DNA of 5,601 nt from Synergistaceae bacterium (lineage in GTDB: Bacteria; Synergistota; Synergistia; Synergistales; Aminobacteriaceae). Numbering within the stretch: position 1 is the stretch's first letter; each line of letters begins with the position of its first letter. This document shows positions 1 to 5,571 of the stretch, piece by piece. The translations under genes and the position numbers were made by a program. The stretch spans positions 1 to 5,601 of the forward strand of contig WRBZ01000079.1 of NCBI GenBank assembly GCA_009784305.1. Direction: 5' to 3'. Under the pieces are notes generated by a model. The model searched no databases. It was not told where the DNA came from and saw only the letters and a program-made list of their open reading frames with translations.

Positions 1-533
1 GCTACCAGTAAAGCAGTAATACTGATGGCAAACAAGGCACGAAAATTTAAGCCGGCTATTATAGCAAGGCCAAGCGCCGGGCCAAGCGCGCTGGCTAAAG
101 TGTTTCCCAAGCCCAAAAACCCCATTCCCTCGCCAAAACGTTTTTGCGGTATTGCTTCGTATGCATTGGCAGTGCTGGTTGTGTGTGCCCCGGAAAACAA
201 GAATCCGCTTATAATACGCAGGATTATAGCAATACTCAAAACTGGAATCGTAATGAGCAGCAAAGAAATAAGAATAAGTGACAATAAGCCCCATATCAAA
301 AGGTTGCTGCGGCTCCTATTATCAATTATCCAGCCCGCCAATGGCCGCATTATAAGTGAAGCCAATGCGAAACCTCCTGCGGTTACACCAACTAACATCT
401 CCGTACCGCCTAATAGCTTAATATAAAATGGGAATGGAGCTATAAGCATAAAATTCCAACCACACAACGTCAGGTTAATTATCCAAATCTTGATGAAACT
501 GCTTGTCCATAAAGGTTCTTTATGAGACGGCAA
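1..533 (-). CDS. MFS transporter, N-terminal part (runs off left edge)
   Basis: This is the N-terminal part (about 177 residues) of an inner-membrane transporter of the major facilitator superfamily; the C-terminal half lies beyond base 1. Read on the minus strand it shows about five and a half hydrophobic helices. The loop after helix 2 is a motif-A-like stretch (RPLAGWIIDNRSRS). Helix 5 contains GNTLASALGPALG, resembling motif C of drug/proton antiporters, preceded by PQKRFGEGMGFLGLG, which is typical of YfcJ/YhhS-like efflux proteins. The substrate cannot be read from sequence. The start is uncertain. The first ATG (449-447) falls inside helix 1, so a non-ATG start must be used. I chose TTG 533-531, which begins six residues before the family-typical PLWTSSF stretch and has a weak GGA 4 nt upstream. 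TTG 563 or 587, or GTG 602, are alternatives; the frame is open back to the stop at 611-609. It is transcribed away from the exonuclease gene. Confidence 0.87.
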   Translation of the reverse strand, partial: MPSHKEPLWTSSFIKIWIINLTLCGWNFMLIAPFPFYIKLLGGTEMLVGVTAGGFALASLIMRPLAGWIIDNRSRSNLLIWGLLSLILISLLLITIPVLSIAIILRIISGFLFSGAHTTSTANAYEAIPQKRFGEGMGFLGLGNTLASALGPALGLAIIAGLNFRALFAISITALLV

Positions 534-607
534 ATCATCCGGACTGGACTGGCTGGATGCCAAGGTATTCTGTTTATGATGTAACAATAAGATATGCGCC
601 ACCTCGC

Positions 608-636
608 ATTATAGACTCTTTATCACTTAATGCCAA
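608..636 (-). promoter_or_regulatory. Sigma-70-type promoter for the MFS transporter
   Basis: On the minus strand a -35 box TTGGCA (636-631) and a perfect -10 box TATAAT (613-608) are separated by exactly 17 bp. Transcription would begin near base 601. That makes the GTG at 602 an unlikely translation start unless the message is leaderless, and favours one of the downstream TTG codons. No operator is obvious. Assignment rests on consensus match and position only. Confidence 0.6.
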
Positions 637-654
637 TTTGAAATCGAATACCTA

Positions 655-690
655 TTGACAATTGACCACTTGCGAATTGGAATAAATAAT
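655..690 (+). promoter_or_regulatory. Candidate plus-strand promoter(s) for the exonuclease-thrC pair
   Basis: Two overlapping -35-like boxes lie in tandem: TTGACA at 655-660 (perfect consensus) and TTGACC at 662-667. The second has AATAAT at 685-690 with a 17-bp spacer. The first has only TGGAAT at 678-683 at the same spacing. Either could drive the rightward genes, leaving a leader of roughly 65-75 nt. A perfect TATAAT also occurs at 727-732, closer to the gene, but without a recognisable -35 box. Which one is used cannot be decided from sequence. Confidence 0.35.
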
Positions 691-744
691 GAACACATTA
701 TCACACACCAGTATGCAAATTCAAGTTATAATATAAGAAAGAAT

Positions 745-764
745 GGAGATGACATGAAATAATG
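745..764 (+). promoter_or_regulatory. Ribosome site and overlapping two-codon frame at the exonuclease start
   Basis: A GGAG (745-748) lies 5 nt before an ATG at 754 but 13 nt before the ATG at 762 that opens the exonuclease frame. The ATG at 754 reads only Met-Lys and then TAA (760-762), which overlaps the next ATG as TAATG. The ribosome site is thus spaced for the wrong ATG. Either translation restarts at 762 after a two-codon minigene, or one base is missing here. One extra A after 759 would join the two ATGs in a single frame (M-K-I-M-L-I-D-G), matching the family's usual N-terminus. Confidence 0.6.
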
Positions 765-1751
765 CTTATTGACGGACACGGACTTGCGTTTCGCGCTTTT
801 CACGCGGTACCGATGCTTAACTCGCGTGACGGGACGCCGACAAATGTGATAATGGGATTCATGAACATGCTTGAACGGCTGGAACGTGAATTCAATAAAG
901 AACGCAAAGCCCGTTCTGCGGAAGTAAAAGCGACACCCGCCCCTCCAATTCTCAAACAGACAAAAAGCAGTAAAAAGAAACCGGAAAATTATCAGCCCTC
1001 ATTATTTGACGAGGAGTCATTTGCAGAAAAAACCACGCGTGAAATAGCGGGAGTAGTTATAGTATTTGACGCTCCTGGGAAAACTTTCCGGCATAGAATA
1101 TACCCGGAATATAAACAGACGCGAAAACCCACACCGCCGGAATTCAAGCCACAAATTCCGTTGCTGATAGAACTTCTGCAATACCTGGGATATCCCGTAG
1201 TGATGATTGAGGGAGTGGAAGCTGATGATACGATAGCGTCTGCAAGCCTAATATATGATAGCCTTGTGGTCACGTCAGACAAGGACCTGCTGCAAATACT
1301 GCGTCCCGGAGTGGAGGTGTTGCGCCCGATAAGGGGAGTAAGCGCTTTCAACCGCTATGATGTCGCAACTTTTACCGTGGAGTATGGATTTCCTCCAGAA
1401 TCAATGCCGGATTACCTGGCGCTGCTTGGAGATACGGTCGATAATCTGCCCGGAGTGCCCGGTATAGGGGAAAAATCGGCCCTACAGCTCATCAGCGAAT
1501 ATAAGACCATCGAAAACCTTCTTGAAAATATTGAGAATCTAAAACCGTCTCATAAAAAAAGCATAAACGATAACAAAGAACAAGTATATGCCAGCAGAGA
1601 GCTAAACCGCTTAAAATTTGACGTGGGGCTCGACTTGCGCTTGTTTCAGCCGACCGGACCGGATTACACCGCAGCGGCATCGCTGTGCGAAAGGCTTGAT
1701 CTGAGGCAGATATGCAATAGAATTACAATAATGCAGCAAAAGATATCATGA
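762..1751 (+). CDS. Stand-alone 5'-3' exonuclease (PolA N-terminal domain family)
   Basis: This 329-residue 5' nuclease matches the N-terminal domain of DNA polymerase I and should act on flaps and RNA primers at Okazaki junctions in the cytoplasm. Acidic metal-binding residues are all present: D4 (LIDG), D103 (VFDA), E153/D155/D156 (EADD), D173/D175 (SDKD), D224/D227 (GDTVDN). The substrate-contact stretch TFRHRIYPEYKQTRKPTPPE spans 108-127. The helix-3-turn-helix DNA-binding motif GVPGIGEKSALQL is at 231-243. The polymerase and proofreading domains are absent: the frame ends naturally and the next gene begins 15 bp on, so this is not a visible truncation. Residues about 45-95 form a Lys/Pro-rich insertion with QPSLF at 78-82, resembling the bacterial sliding-clamp-binding motif. 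The start is odd: Met1 falls directly at the LIDG strand, a few residues shorter than usual, because of the ATGAAATAATG arrangement. It could be annotated polA-like or xni/ypcP-like; I am sure of the family, less of the symbol. Confidence 0.93.
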   Translation: MLIDGHGLAFRAFHAVPMLNSRDGTPTNVIMGFMNMLERLEREFNKERKARSAEVKATPAPPILKQTKSSKKKPENYQPSLFDEESFAEKTTREIAGVVIVFDAPGKTFRHRIYPEYKQTRKPTPPEFKPQIPLLIELLQYLGYPVVMIEGVEADDTIASASLIYDSLVVTSDKDLLQILRPGVEVLRPIRGVSAFNRYDVATFTVEYGFPPESMPDYLALLGDTVDNLPGVPGIGEKSALQLISEYKTIENLLENIENLKPSHKKSINDNKEQVYASRELNRLKFDVGLDLRLFQPTGPDYTAAASLCERLDLRQICNRITIMQQKIS

Positions 1752-1753
1752 TT

Positions 1754-1769
1754 GGAGTGTTTATAATTG
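1754..1769 (+). promoter_or_regulatory. Ribosome site and TTG start of threonine synthase
   Basis: GGAG (1754-1757) lies 9 nt before a TTG at 1767-1769. The codon just upstream in the same frame is TAA (1764-1766), so TTG 1767 is the earliest possible start. It keeps the first zinc-ribbon cysteine pair inside the protein. A second in-frame TTG at 1782 has no comparable ribosome site. Confidence 0.7.
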
Positions 1770-2945
1770 AGAGAAGCAGGTTTGATATGCGTAGGCTGCG
1801 GTAAGAATTTTGAGGGAACGAAAGTTTTCAGGTGCCCTGATTGCGACTCGCCCCTTGATTTGGTATTTGACGGGCACGGGATAGATAAATCCAAGACATG
1901 CTCCGCCGAACGTTATCACAAGTTCTTCCCTTTTGAACCTCACGAGATAATTTCACTCGGAGAAGGAAATACACCGCTCGTTTCCGTTCCTTCTTTGGCG
2001 GAAAAAATCGGAGTGAGGTCTTTTGGGATAAAGAATGAGAGCGTAAACCCAACATGGTCGTTTAAGGACAGAGGGACTTCATGCTGTGTAACACACGCCA
2101 ATGCCCTCGATTTCAAGCACATAGGCACAGTTTCTTCCGGGAATATGGCTGCTTCAGTGGCTGCTTACGGCGCTTATGCCGGAATGAAAACGACAATATT
2201 GGTAAAAGAGAATTTAGCCGACGAAAAACTTGCGCCTGTGGTCATATATGGCGCGCGCTTGTTCAGGGTCTCCGGAAATTACGATGATGTATACAATAAA
2301 AGCCTTGAGATTGGAAAGGATAAAGGCATTTATTTCATGAATTCGGACGTACCTTTTCGCGCGGCCGGCTCCCGCACGATATCATTTGAAATAGCCGAAA
2401 GCTTCGATTTCGATGTCCCCGAATGGGTCATAGTTCCGACAAGCTCCGGGGGAAATATTAGAGGAATAATTTCTGGTTTTGCAGATATGAAAAGACATGG
2501 CTATACGAACAAGGTGCCGCGTTTTATATGCGCTCAAGCCGCTGGATGTTCTCCTATAGTTGCGGCTTATGATAAAGGAGAAATGAAAGTCAAGAGATTT
2601 CCTGATCCCGATACTATAGCGCACGCGATAGATAACGCGTTCCCGCCGAGTGGAAATGAGACCCTCGCATTGCTGAAAAAGTTCGACGGGATCGCGATAG
2701 GGGTATCCGAGGATGCAATAATTTCAGCGCAAGCTGAACAGGCTTCCAAAGGTCTTTTTGGACAACCTGCGTCGGCAGTGCCTCTTGCGGCAGCTTATGA
2801 AGCAAAAAGACGTGGAATAATAAGTGAGAATGACAGAGTCGTAACTATCCTGACAGGCTCGGGACTAAAATATACTGCAGCGTTTTCCAGGCATAAACTT
2901 TCGTGGCACGAGTGTCATGTAAATGATTTGCATGAATCGATATGA
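1767..2945 (+). CDS. thrC: Threonine synthase (PLP fold-type II) with N-terminal zinc ribbon
   Basis: This 392-residue PLP enzyme should convert O-phosphohomoserine to threonine and phosphate, the last step of threonine synthesis, in the cytoplasm. The N-terminus carries two CxxC pairs (C8/C11 and C23/C26), a zinc ribbon found in many bacterial and archaeal threonine synthases. NPTWSFKDRG (94-103) places the PLP-binding lysine at K100. SSGNMAAS (123-130) matches the cofactor-ring contact, PTSSGGNIRG (224-233) the glycine-rich phosphate cup, and ILTGSGLK (361-368) the C-terminal ring-nitrogen region. Length is normal for the short class. At 332-336 the usual EPASA reads QPASA. It starts at TTG, 15 bp after the exonuclease stop, and is probably co-transcribed with it; no thrB, hom or asd is in view. 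Related enzymes such as cysteate synthase share this scaffold, so the substrate is inferred from overall resemblance. Confidence 0.88.
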   Translation: MREAGLICVGCGKNFEGTKVFRCPDCDSPLDLVFDGHGIDKSKTCSAERYHKFFPFEPHEIISLGEGNTPLVSVPSLAEKIGVRSFGIKNESVNPTWSFKDRGTSCCVTHANALDFKHIGTVSSGNMAASVAAYGAYAGMKTTILVKENLADEKLAPVVIYGARLFRVSGNYDDVYNKSLEIGKDKGIYFMNSDVPFRAAGSRTISFEIAESFDFDVPEWVIVPTSSGGNIRGIISGFADMKRHGYTNKVPRFICAQAAGCSPIVAAYDKGEMKVKRFPDPDTIAHAIDNAFPPSGNETLALLKKFDGIAIGVSEDAIISAQAEQASKGLFGQPASAVPLAAAYEAKRRGIISENDRVVTILTGSGLKYTAAFSRHKLSWHECHVNDLHESI

Positions 2946-2975
2946 AAGAATAGGGTGGTAAATCTAAATAAGGCT

Positions 2976-4244
2976 TTACTTGATTAACGATTTTATTGTA
3001 TCCCAACACTTTGAGGCAGCTCCGCCGTGTTTGGAGAACCAGCTCTCCGACTGGCGGGCTGCTTCATGTTTAAAGTCTTCATTCATGCCCAGCAACCAAA
3101 AATTGGCTATCTCCTCCGCTGTATCAACGACTTTTGAAATCCCAAGCGCTCCAAACTGCTCAGAAACATGATGGAAATCGGACATATATTTTCCATGGCA
3201 TAAGGGGGTGCCAAATAACGCCGGTTCCATGATATTCTGTCCGCCCTTGGGAACCAAGCTTCCGCCTATGAACGCGCTCTCAGCGATACCGTAAAGGCAG
3301 AATAGCGCTCCTATTCTGTCAACAATCAAAAACTCCCATGTGTTTACATCGCTTAAGAATTCGTAATCCTTAAAATCAGAATAGAATACGGTCCTGCCAA
3401 CTTGCGACGTTAAAGCGCCAACTTCAACGGCACGGTTGGGATGACGGGGAACAATTATTAGTTTTGCTCCCGGAACTTTACCCCTTAGAATTTTAAACGC
3501 CTCAATAACTTGCTCTTCCTCCCCGGGATGCGTGCTTCCCGCAATGAAGACGGGAAAAGCACGTTTTATCGTTTGCAGAGAGCTGCATTGGGCTTTTCTT
3601 TCAAGCATGGCGTCTATTTTGCAATCCCCCGTAACGCTTATTTTCCCGTTCGAGATACCCAATCTTTCCAAGCGGTATACATCCTGTTCATCTCTGACCA
3701 TAATGTGACTAAAACATGAAAATACGTTCCTCCAAAAAGAAGGTAGACGTGACATCCGTTTAAAGCTCCTGTCCGATATTCTTCCGTTTATCAAAAACGC
3801 GGGAATCTCGCGCTGCTTAAGCTGATTCAACATCATGGGCCAGATTTCCGTCTCCACAAAAACAAAGGCGCGCGGTTTCAAACAGTCAAGGGAACGTTTC
3901 ACAAAACGCTTTAAATCCCAAGGATAGTATATATGCGCGTCGTATTTTACGTTCAGTTGTTTTGCGGTTTCAGCACCAGTTAAGGTGGTAGTGGAAAGCA
4001 ATATATTAATTTCGTTGTCAGCAGTGAAAGGATTCTTTTCCGCCTTTTTTACTTCGGATATAAAAGGTGACGCAGCCTGAACTTCCCCGACGGAAACCGC
4101 ATGTACCCAAATGGCTTTATTCAAACACTTTTCTTTAGAATAGATACCCCGCCTCTCATCAAAGCCGAGCGCGTATTTTTTTTTGAGCCATGGATAAGTA
4201 ATGGTGTAGGCTGCCGTAGTAAGATATTTATATAAATTCAGCAT
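2976..4244 (-). CDS. waaA: 3-deoxy-D-manno-octulosonic acid (Kdo) transferase
   Basis: This 422-residue GT-B glycosyltransferase of family GT30 transfers Kdo from CMP-Kdo to lipid IVA on the cytoplasmic face of the inner membrane, making the first LPS core linkage. Length is close to the E. coli enzyme. A hydrophobic N-terminus (about 1-20) is the membrane anchor. HAVSVGEVQA (48-57) holds the expected general base, E54, the counterpart of E31 in the Aquifex enzyme. Other family marks are ETEIWP (131-136), TGDCKID (205-211) with the conserved lysine K208, AGSTHPGEE (235-243), PRHPNR (266-271) in the donor domain, and GGSLVPKGGQNIMEP (327-341), the nucleotide-sugar site. How many Kdo residues it adds cannot be read from sequence. 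The ATG overlaps the kdsD stop in TAATG, implying translational coupling. The gene ends 30 bp from thrC, which converges on it. Confidence 0.96.
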   Translation of the reverse strand: MLNLYKYLTTAAYTITYPWLKKKYALGFDERRGIYSKEKCLNKAIWVHAVSVGEVQAASPFISEVKKAEKNPFTADNEINILLSTTTLTGAETAKQLNVKYDAHIYYPWDLKRFVKRSLDCLKPRAFVFVETEIWPMMLNQLKQREIPAFLINGRISDRSFKRMSRLPSFWRNVFSCFSHIMVRDEQDVYRLERLGISNGKISVTGDCKIDAMLERKAQCSSLQTIKRAFPVFIAGSTHPGEEEQVIEAFKILRGKVPGAKLIIVPRHPNRAVEVGALTSQVGRTVFYSDFKDYEFLSDVNTWEFLIVDRIGALFCLYGIAESAFIGGSLVPKGGQNIMEPALFGTPLCHGKYMSDFHHVSEQFGALGISKVVDTAEEIANFWLLGMNEDFKHEAARQSESWFSKHGGAASKCWDTIKSLIK

Positions 4245-5290
4245 TATTTCCCGCGTAATGGGCTTTCCCCTTTGATATACAGGTCATGTAACTGAACTAT
4301 TCCCAAGGGGGTTTTCTTGTGTGCCGGCTCATCTCCGTCTGTAACTATCAATACAGTTATTTCCCGCTGTTCCATTATATGCGCGGCTTCCGCAGCAAGC
4401 TTATTCGGAGTTATCGTTATTGGGTTCCGCGTCATGGCTTCTGTAACAACTCCGTCAATTGCGCTGCTTCCGCTTTTTTCAAGCAGACGCCTCAAGTCCC
4501 CATCCGTAAAAATACCGATAAGCTCTCCAGAATCATTAACAACGCAAGTTGCGCCGAACCCCTTTTTCGTCATCTCAAAAAGCGCTTCCCTGACGTTTGA
4601 GCCTTCGGATACTGAAGGTAATCTGTCTCCTTTATACATGACCTCGGATACATGGGTGAGCAGGCGTTTCCCGAGCGCCCCGCCAGGATGAAACAGGGCA
4701 AAATCCTCGCTTTTTATACCACGAAGCTTTGTTACCATTCCCGCCAATACATCTCCGATAACAAGCTGTAAAGTAGTGCTTGTCGTAGGAGCAAGGTTTA
4801 GCGTGTCCGCCTCGCGCTCGACATGGGAGTCAAGCACAATATCCGCGCTTTGGGCAAGAGGCGAATCCGGTGAGCCGGTTATAGCTATAACCACTGATCC
4901 TATACGTTTAAAGTATGGCAATATCCCTACTATCTCATTTGAAGCGCCGCTGTTGCTTAAAATAAGAGCGATATCTTCCCTGCACGCCATTCCAAGGTCT
5001 CCATGAAGCGCCTCTCCTGCATGTAAAAAGAAAGACGGAGTTCCTAAAGAAGCAAAAGTTGCCGCAATTTTACGGCCTATCAACCCCGGTTTCCCAACTC
5101 CTACGACAATAAGCCTTCCTTCACATTCATAAATGGCGCGCGCTGCTATTACATATTCATTTCCCATGCGGCGTCCGGCTTTGATTAGTTCCTCAGCTTC
5201 ACATTCAATAATGGAACGGCCAAATTCAATCAGCGATTCATCGTCACAATGATTTCCTTCGCGTTCCCACGGTAGCTTTATAGCGCTCAT
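4244..5290 (-). CDS. kdsD: D-arabinose-5-phosphate isomerase (SIS plus two CBS domains)
   Basis: This cytoplasmic enzyme of the KdsD/KpsF family interconverts ribulose 5-phosphate and arabinose 5-phosphate, the entry step to Kdo. From ATG 5290 it has 348 residues, slightly longer than the usual 320-330. The SIS domain spans about 45-175: GVGKPGLIGRKIAATFASLG (64-83), GEALHGDLGM (92-101), SNSGASNEI (112-120) and NLAPTTSTT (165-173). FHPGGALGKRLL (200-211) follows. Counterparts of the E. coli catalytic residues are K67, E119, a Glu in VEREA (E158/E160) and H201. Two CBS repeats follow (about 213-270 and 280-340), with TDGDLRR at 262-268. The frame stays open to an ATG at 5389, but those 33 extra codons lie in the repeat-like intergenic DNA. 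ATG 5290 has GGGGGAG immediately upstream and gives the family's N-terminus. It is the first of a kdsD-waaA pair. Confidence 0.95.
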   Translation of the reverse strand: MSAIKLPWEREGNHCDDESLIEFGRSIIECEAEELIKAGRRMGNEYVIAARAIYECEGRLIVVGVGKPGLIGRKIAATFASLGTPSFFLHAGEALHGDLGMACREDIALILSNSGASNEIVGILPYFKRIGSVVIAITGSPDSPLAQSADIVLDSHVEREADTLNLAPTTSTTLQLVIGDVLAGMVTKLRGIKSEDFALFHPGGALGKRLLTHVSEVMYKGDRLPSVSEGSNVREALFEMTKKGFGATCVVNDSGELIGIFTDGDLRRLLEKSGSSAIDGVVTEAMTRNPITITPNKLAAEAAHIMEQREITVLIVTDGDEPAHKKTPLGIVQLHDLYIKGESPLRGK

Positions 5291-5300
5291 ATTCTCCCCC
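5288..5300 (-). promoter_or_regulatory. Ribosome site and ATG that fix the kdsD start
   Basis: On the minus strand GGGGGAG (5300-5294) is followed by AAT and then ATG (5290-5288). This is a strong purine-rich ribosome site, placed somewhat close to the start. No comparable site precedes the upstream in-frame ATG at 5389, and the family alignment begins after 5290, so 5290 is the preferred start. Confidence 0.7.
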
Positions 5301-5323
5301 CTGCCTACTTGATACCAATTCGC

Positions 5324-5352
5324 ATAATAAAACAGAAGCTCCACGTTGTTAC
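5324..5352 (-). promoter_or_regulatory. Candidate promoter for kdsD-waaA
   Basis: On the minus strand GTAACA (5352-5347, four of six matches to the -35 consensus) and TATTAT (5329-5324, five of six to the -10 consensus) are spaced by 17 bp. Transcription would start near 5317, leaving a leader of about 27 nt that contains the strong ribosome site. The promoter would lie inside the repeat-like element. If real, this suggests the element supplies or modifies expression of the LPS genes. Consensus match is moderate only. Confidence 0.3.
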
Positions 5353-5415
5353 GCTTTGCAAGCGTATGCTTCGTTGTTTTTGCTCCCATTGCATAAAACA
5401 GAAGCTTCGCTTTGC
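5327..5415 (-). repeat. Pair of degenerate direct-repeat units upstream of kdsD
   Basis: The 14-mer ATAAAACAGAAGCT occurs at 5327-5340 and again at 5393-5406, 66 bp apart. Each copy is followed by CGCTTTGC (5352-5359 and 5408-5415), after 11 bp in the first copy and 1 bp in the second. The two units are therefore related by an insertion or deletion of about 10 bp. Between them, ACGCTT-TGC-AAGCGT (5351-5365) is a perfect 6-bp inverted repeat. This is unlike coding sequence and is best read as part of a non-coding repeat element. Confidence 0.55.
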
Positions 5416-5453
5416 GACGTAGGTCTATCTACGCCTTCGCGGCAGGTCGCAAA
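5411..5453. repeat. Stem-loop in the intergenic element
   Basis: TTTGCGAC (5411-5418) pairs perfectly with GTCGCAAA (5446-5453), and just inside it GTAG (5419-5422) pairs with CTAC (5429-5432), leaving a GC-rich remainder of the loop (5433-5445). Neither strand has a T run placed as in an intrinsic terminator, so a structural RNA or REP-like repeat role is more likely. If transcribed toward kdsD this would be in or upstream of its leader. Confidence 0.5.
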
Positions 5454-5571
5454 AGCCGCCTGATGAATAAACTAAACGATTCGCACAACTCGCAAGCTCG
5501 TTGGCTCTCTGCTTATCGCACACGTTCGATTTCAAATCGGTATGATTATATTCCATTATATATTTTCCCAT
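5425..5571 (-). CDS. Small open frame, 48 codons, doubtful as a gene
   Basis: Starting at ATG 5571-5569 this frame reads 48 residues, ending in a C-terminal PRRRR; a second ATG at 5556 would give 43. It has three cysteines, many basic residues in the second half, no hydrophobic segment and no recognised domain. GAGG lies directly upstream (5577-5574) but only 2 nt from the ATG, and a GGGAAAA precedes the second ATG. It runs through both the palindrome at 5527-5539 and part of the stem-loop at 5411-5453, so the open frame may be a by-product of a repeat element and not a translated gene. It points toward kdsD and could in principle be a leader peptide. I do not recognise it. Confidence 0.2.
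   Translation of the reverse strand: MGKYIMEYNHTDLKSNVCDKQRANELASCANRLVYSSGGFCDLPRRRR

Noticed and set aside
25..426. Long open frame on the plus strand
   Set aside because: It is the mirror of the MFS transporter on the minus strand, whose reading gives membrane helices and MFS motifs; the plus-strand translation has no family features.
992..1351. Open frame on the minus strand opposite the exonuclease
   Set aside because: It lies wholly within a gene whose catalytic motifs are intact, and its own translation shows no domain or ribosome site.
2946..2985. Possible bidirectional terminator between thrC and waaA
   Set aside because: Only a weak 5-bp A/T-rich pairing (GTAAA with TTTAC, 12-nt loop) is present, with no GC-rich stem or T run.
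4317..4691. Open frame on the plus strand opposite kdsD
   Set aside because: It is antisense to the conserved CBS-domain region, with serine/proline-rich low-complexity translation typical of a shadow frame.
5291..5389. N-terminal extension of KdsD to the ATG at 5389
   Set aside because: The 33 extra residues fall in repeat-like DNA, there is no good ribosome site at 5389, and the GGGGGAG before ATG 5290 together with family length favours the shorter protein.
5327..5415. CRISPR-like repeats
   Set aside because: Only two short, unequal units are present, without regular spacers, and no cas genes are in the window.
5520..5545. tRNA-like TTCGATTTCAAATCGG segment
   Set aside because: It resembles a T-arm superficially, but no acceptor stem, anticodon arm or CCA-proximal pairing can be built around it.
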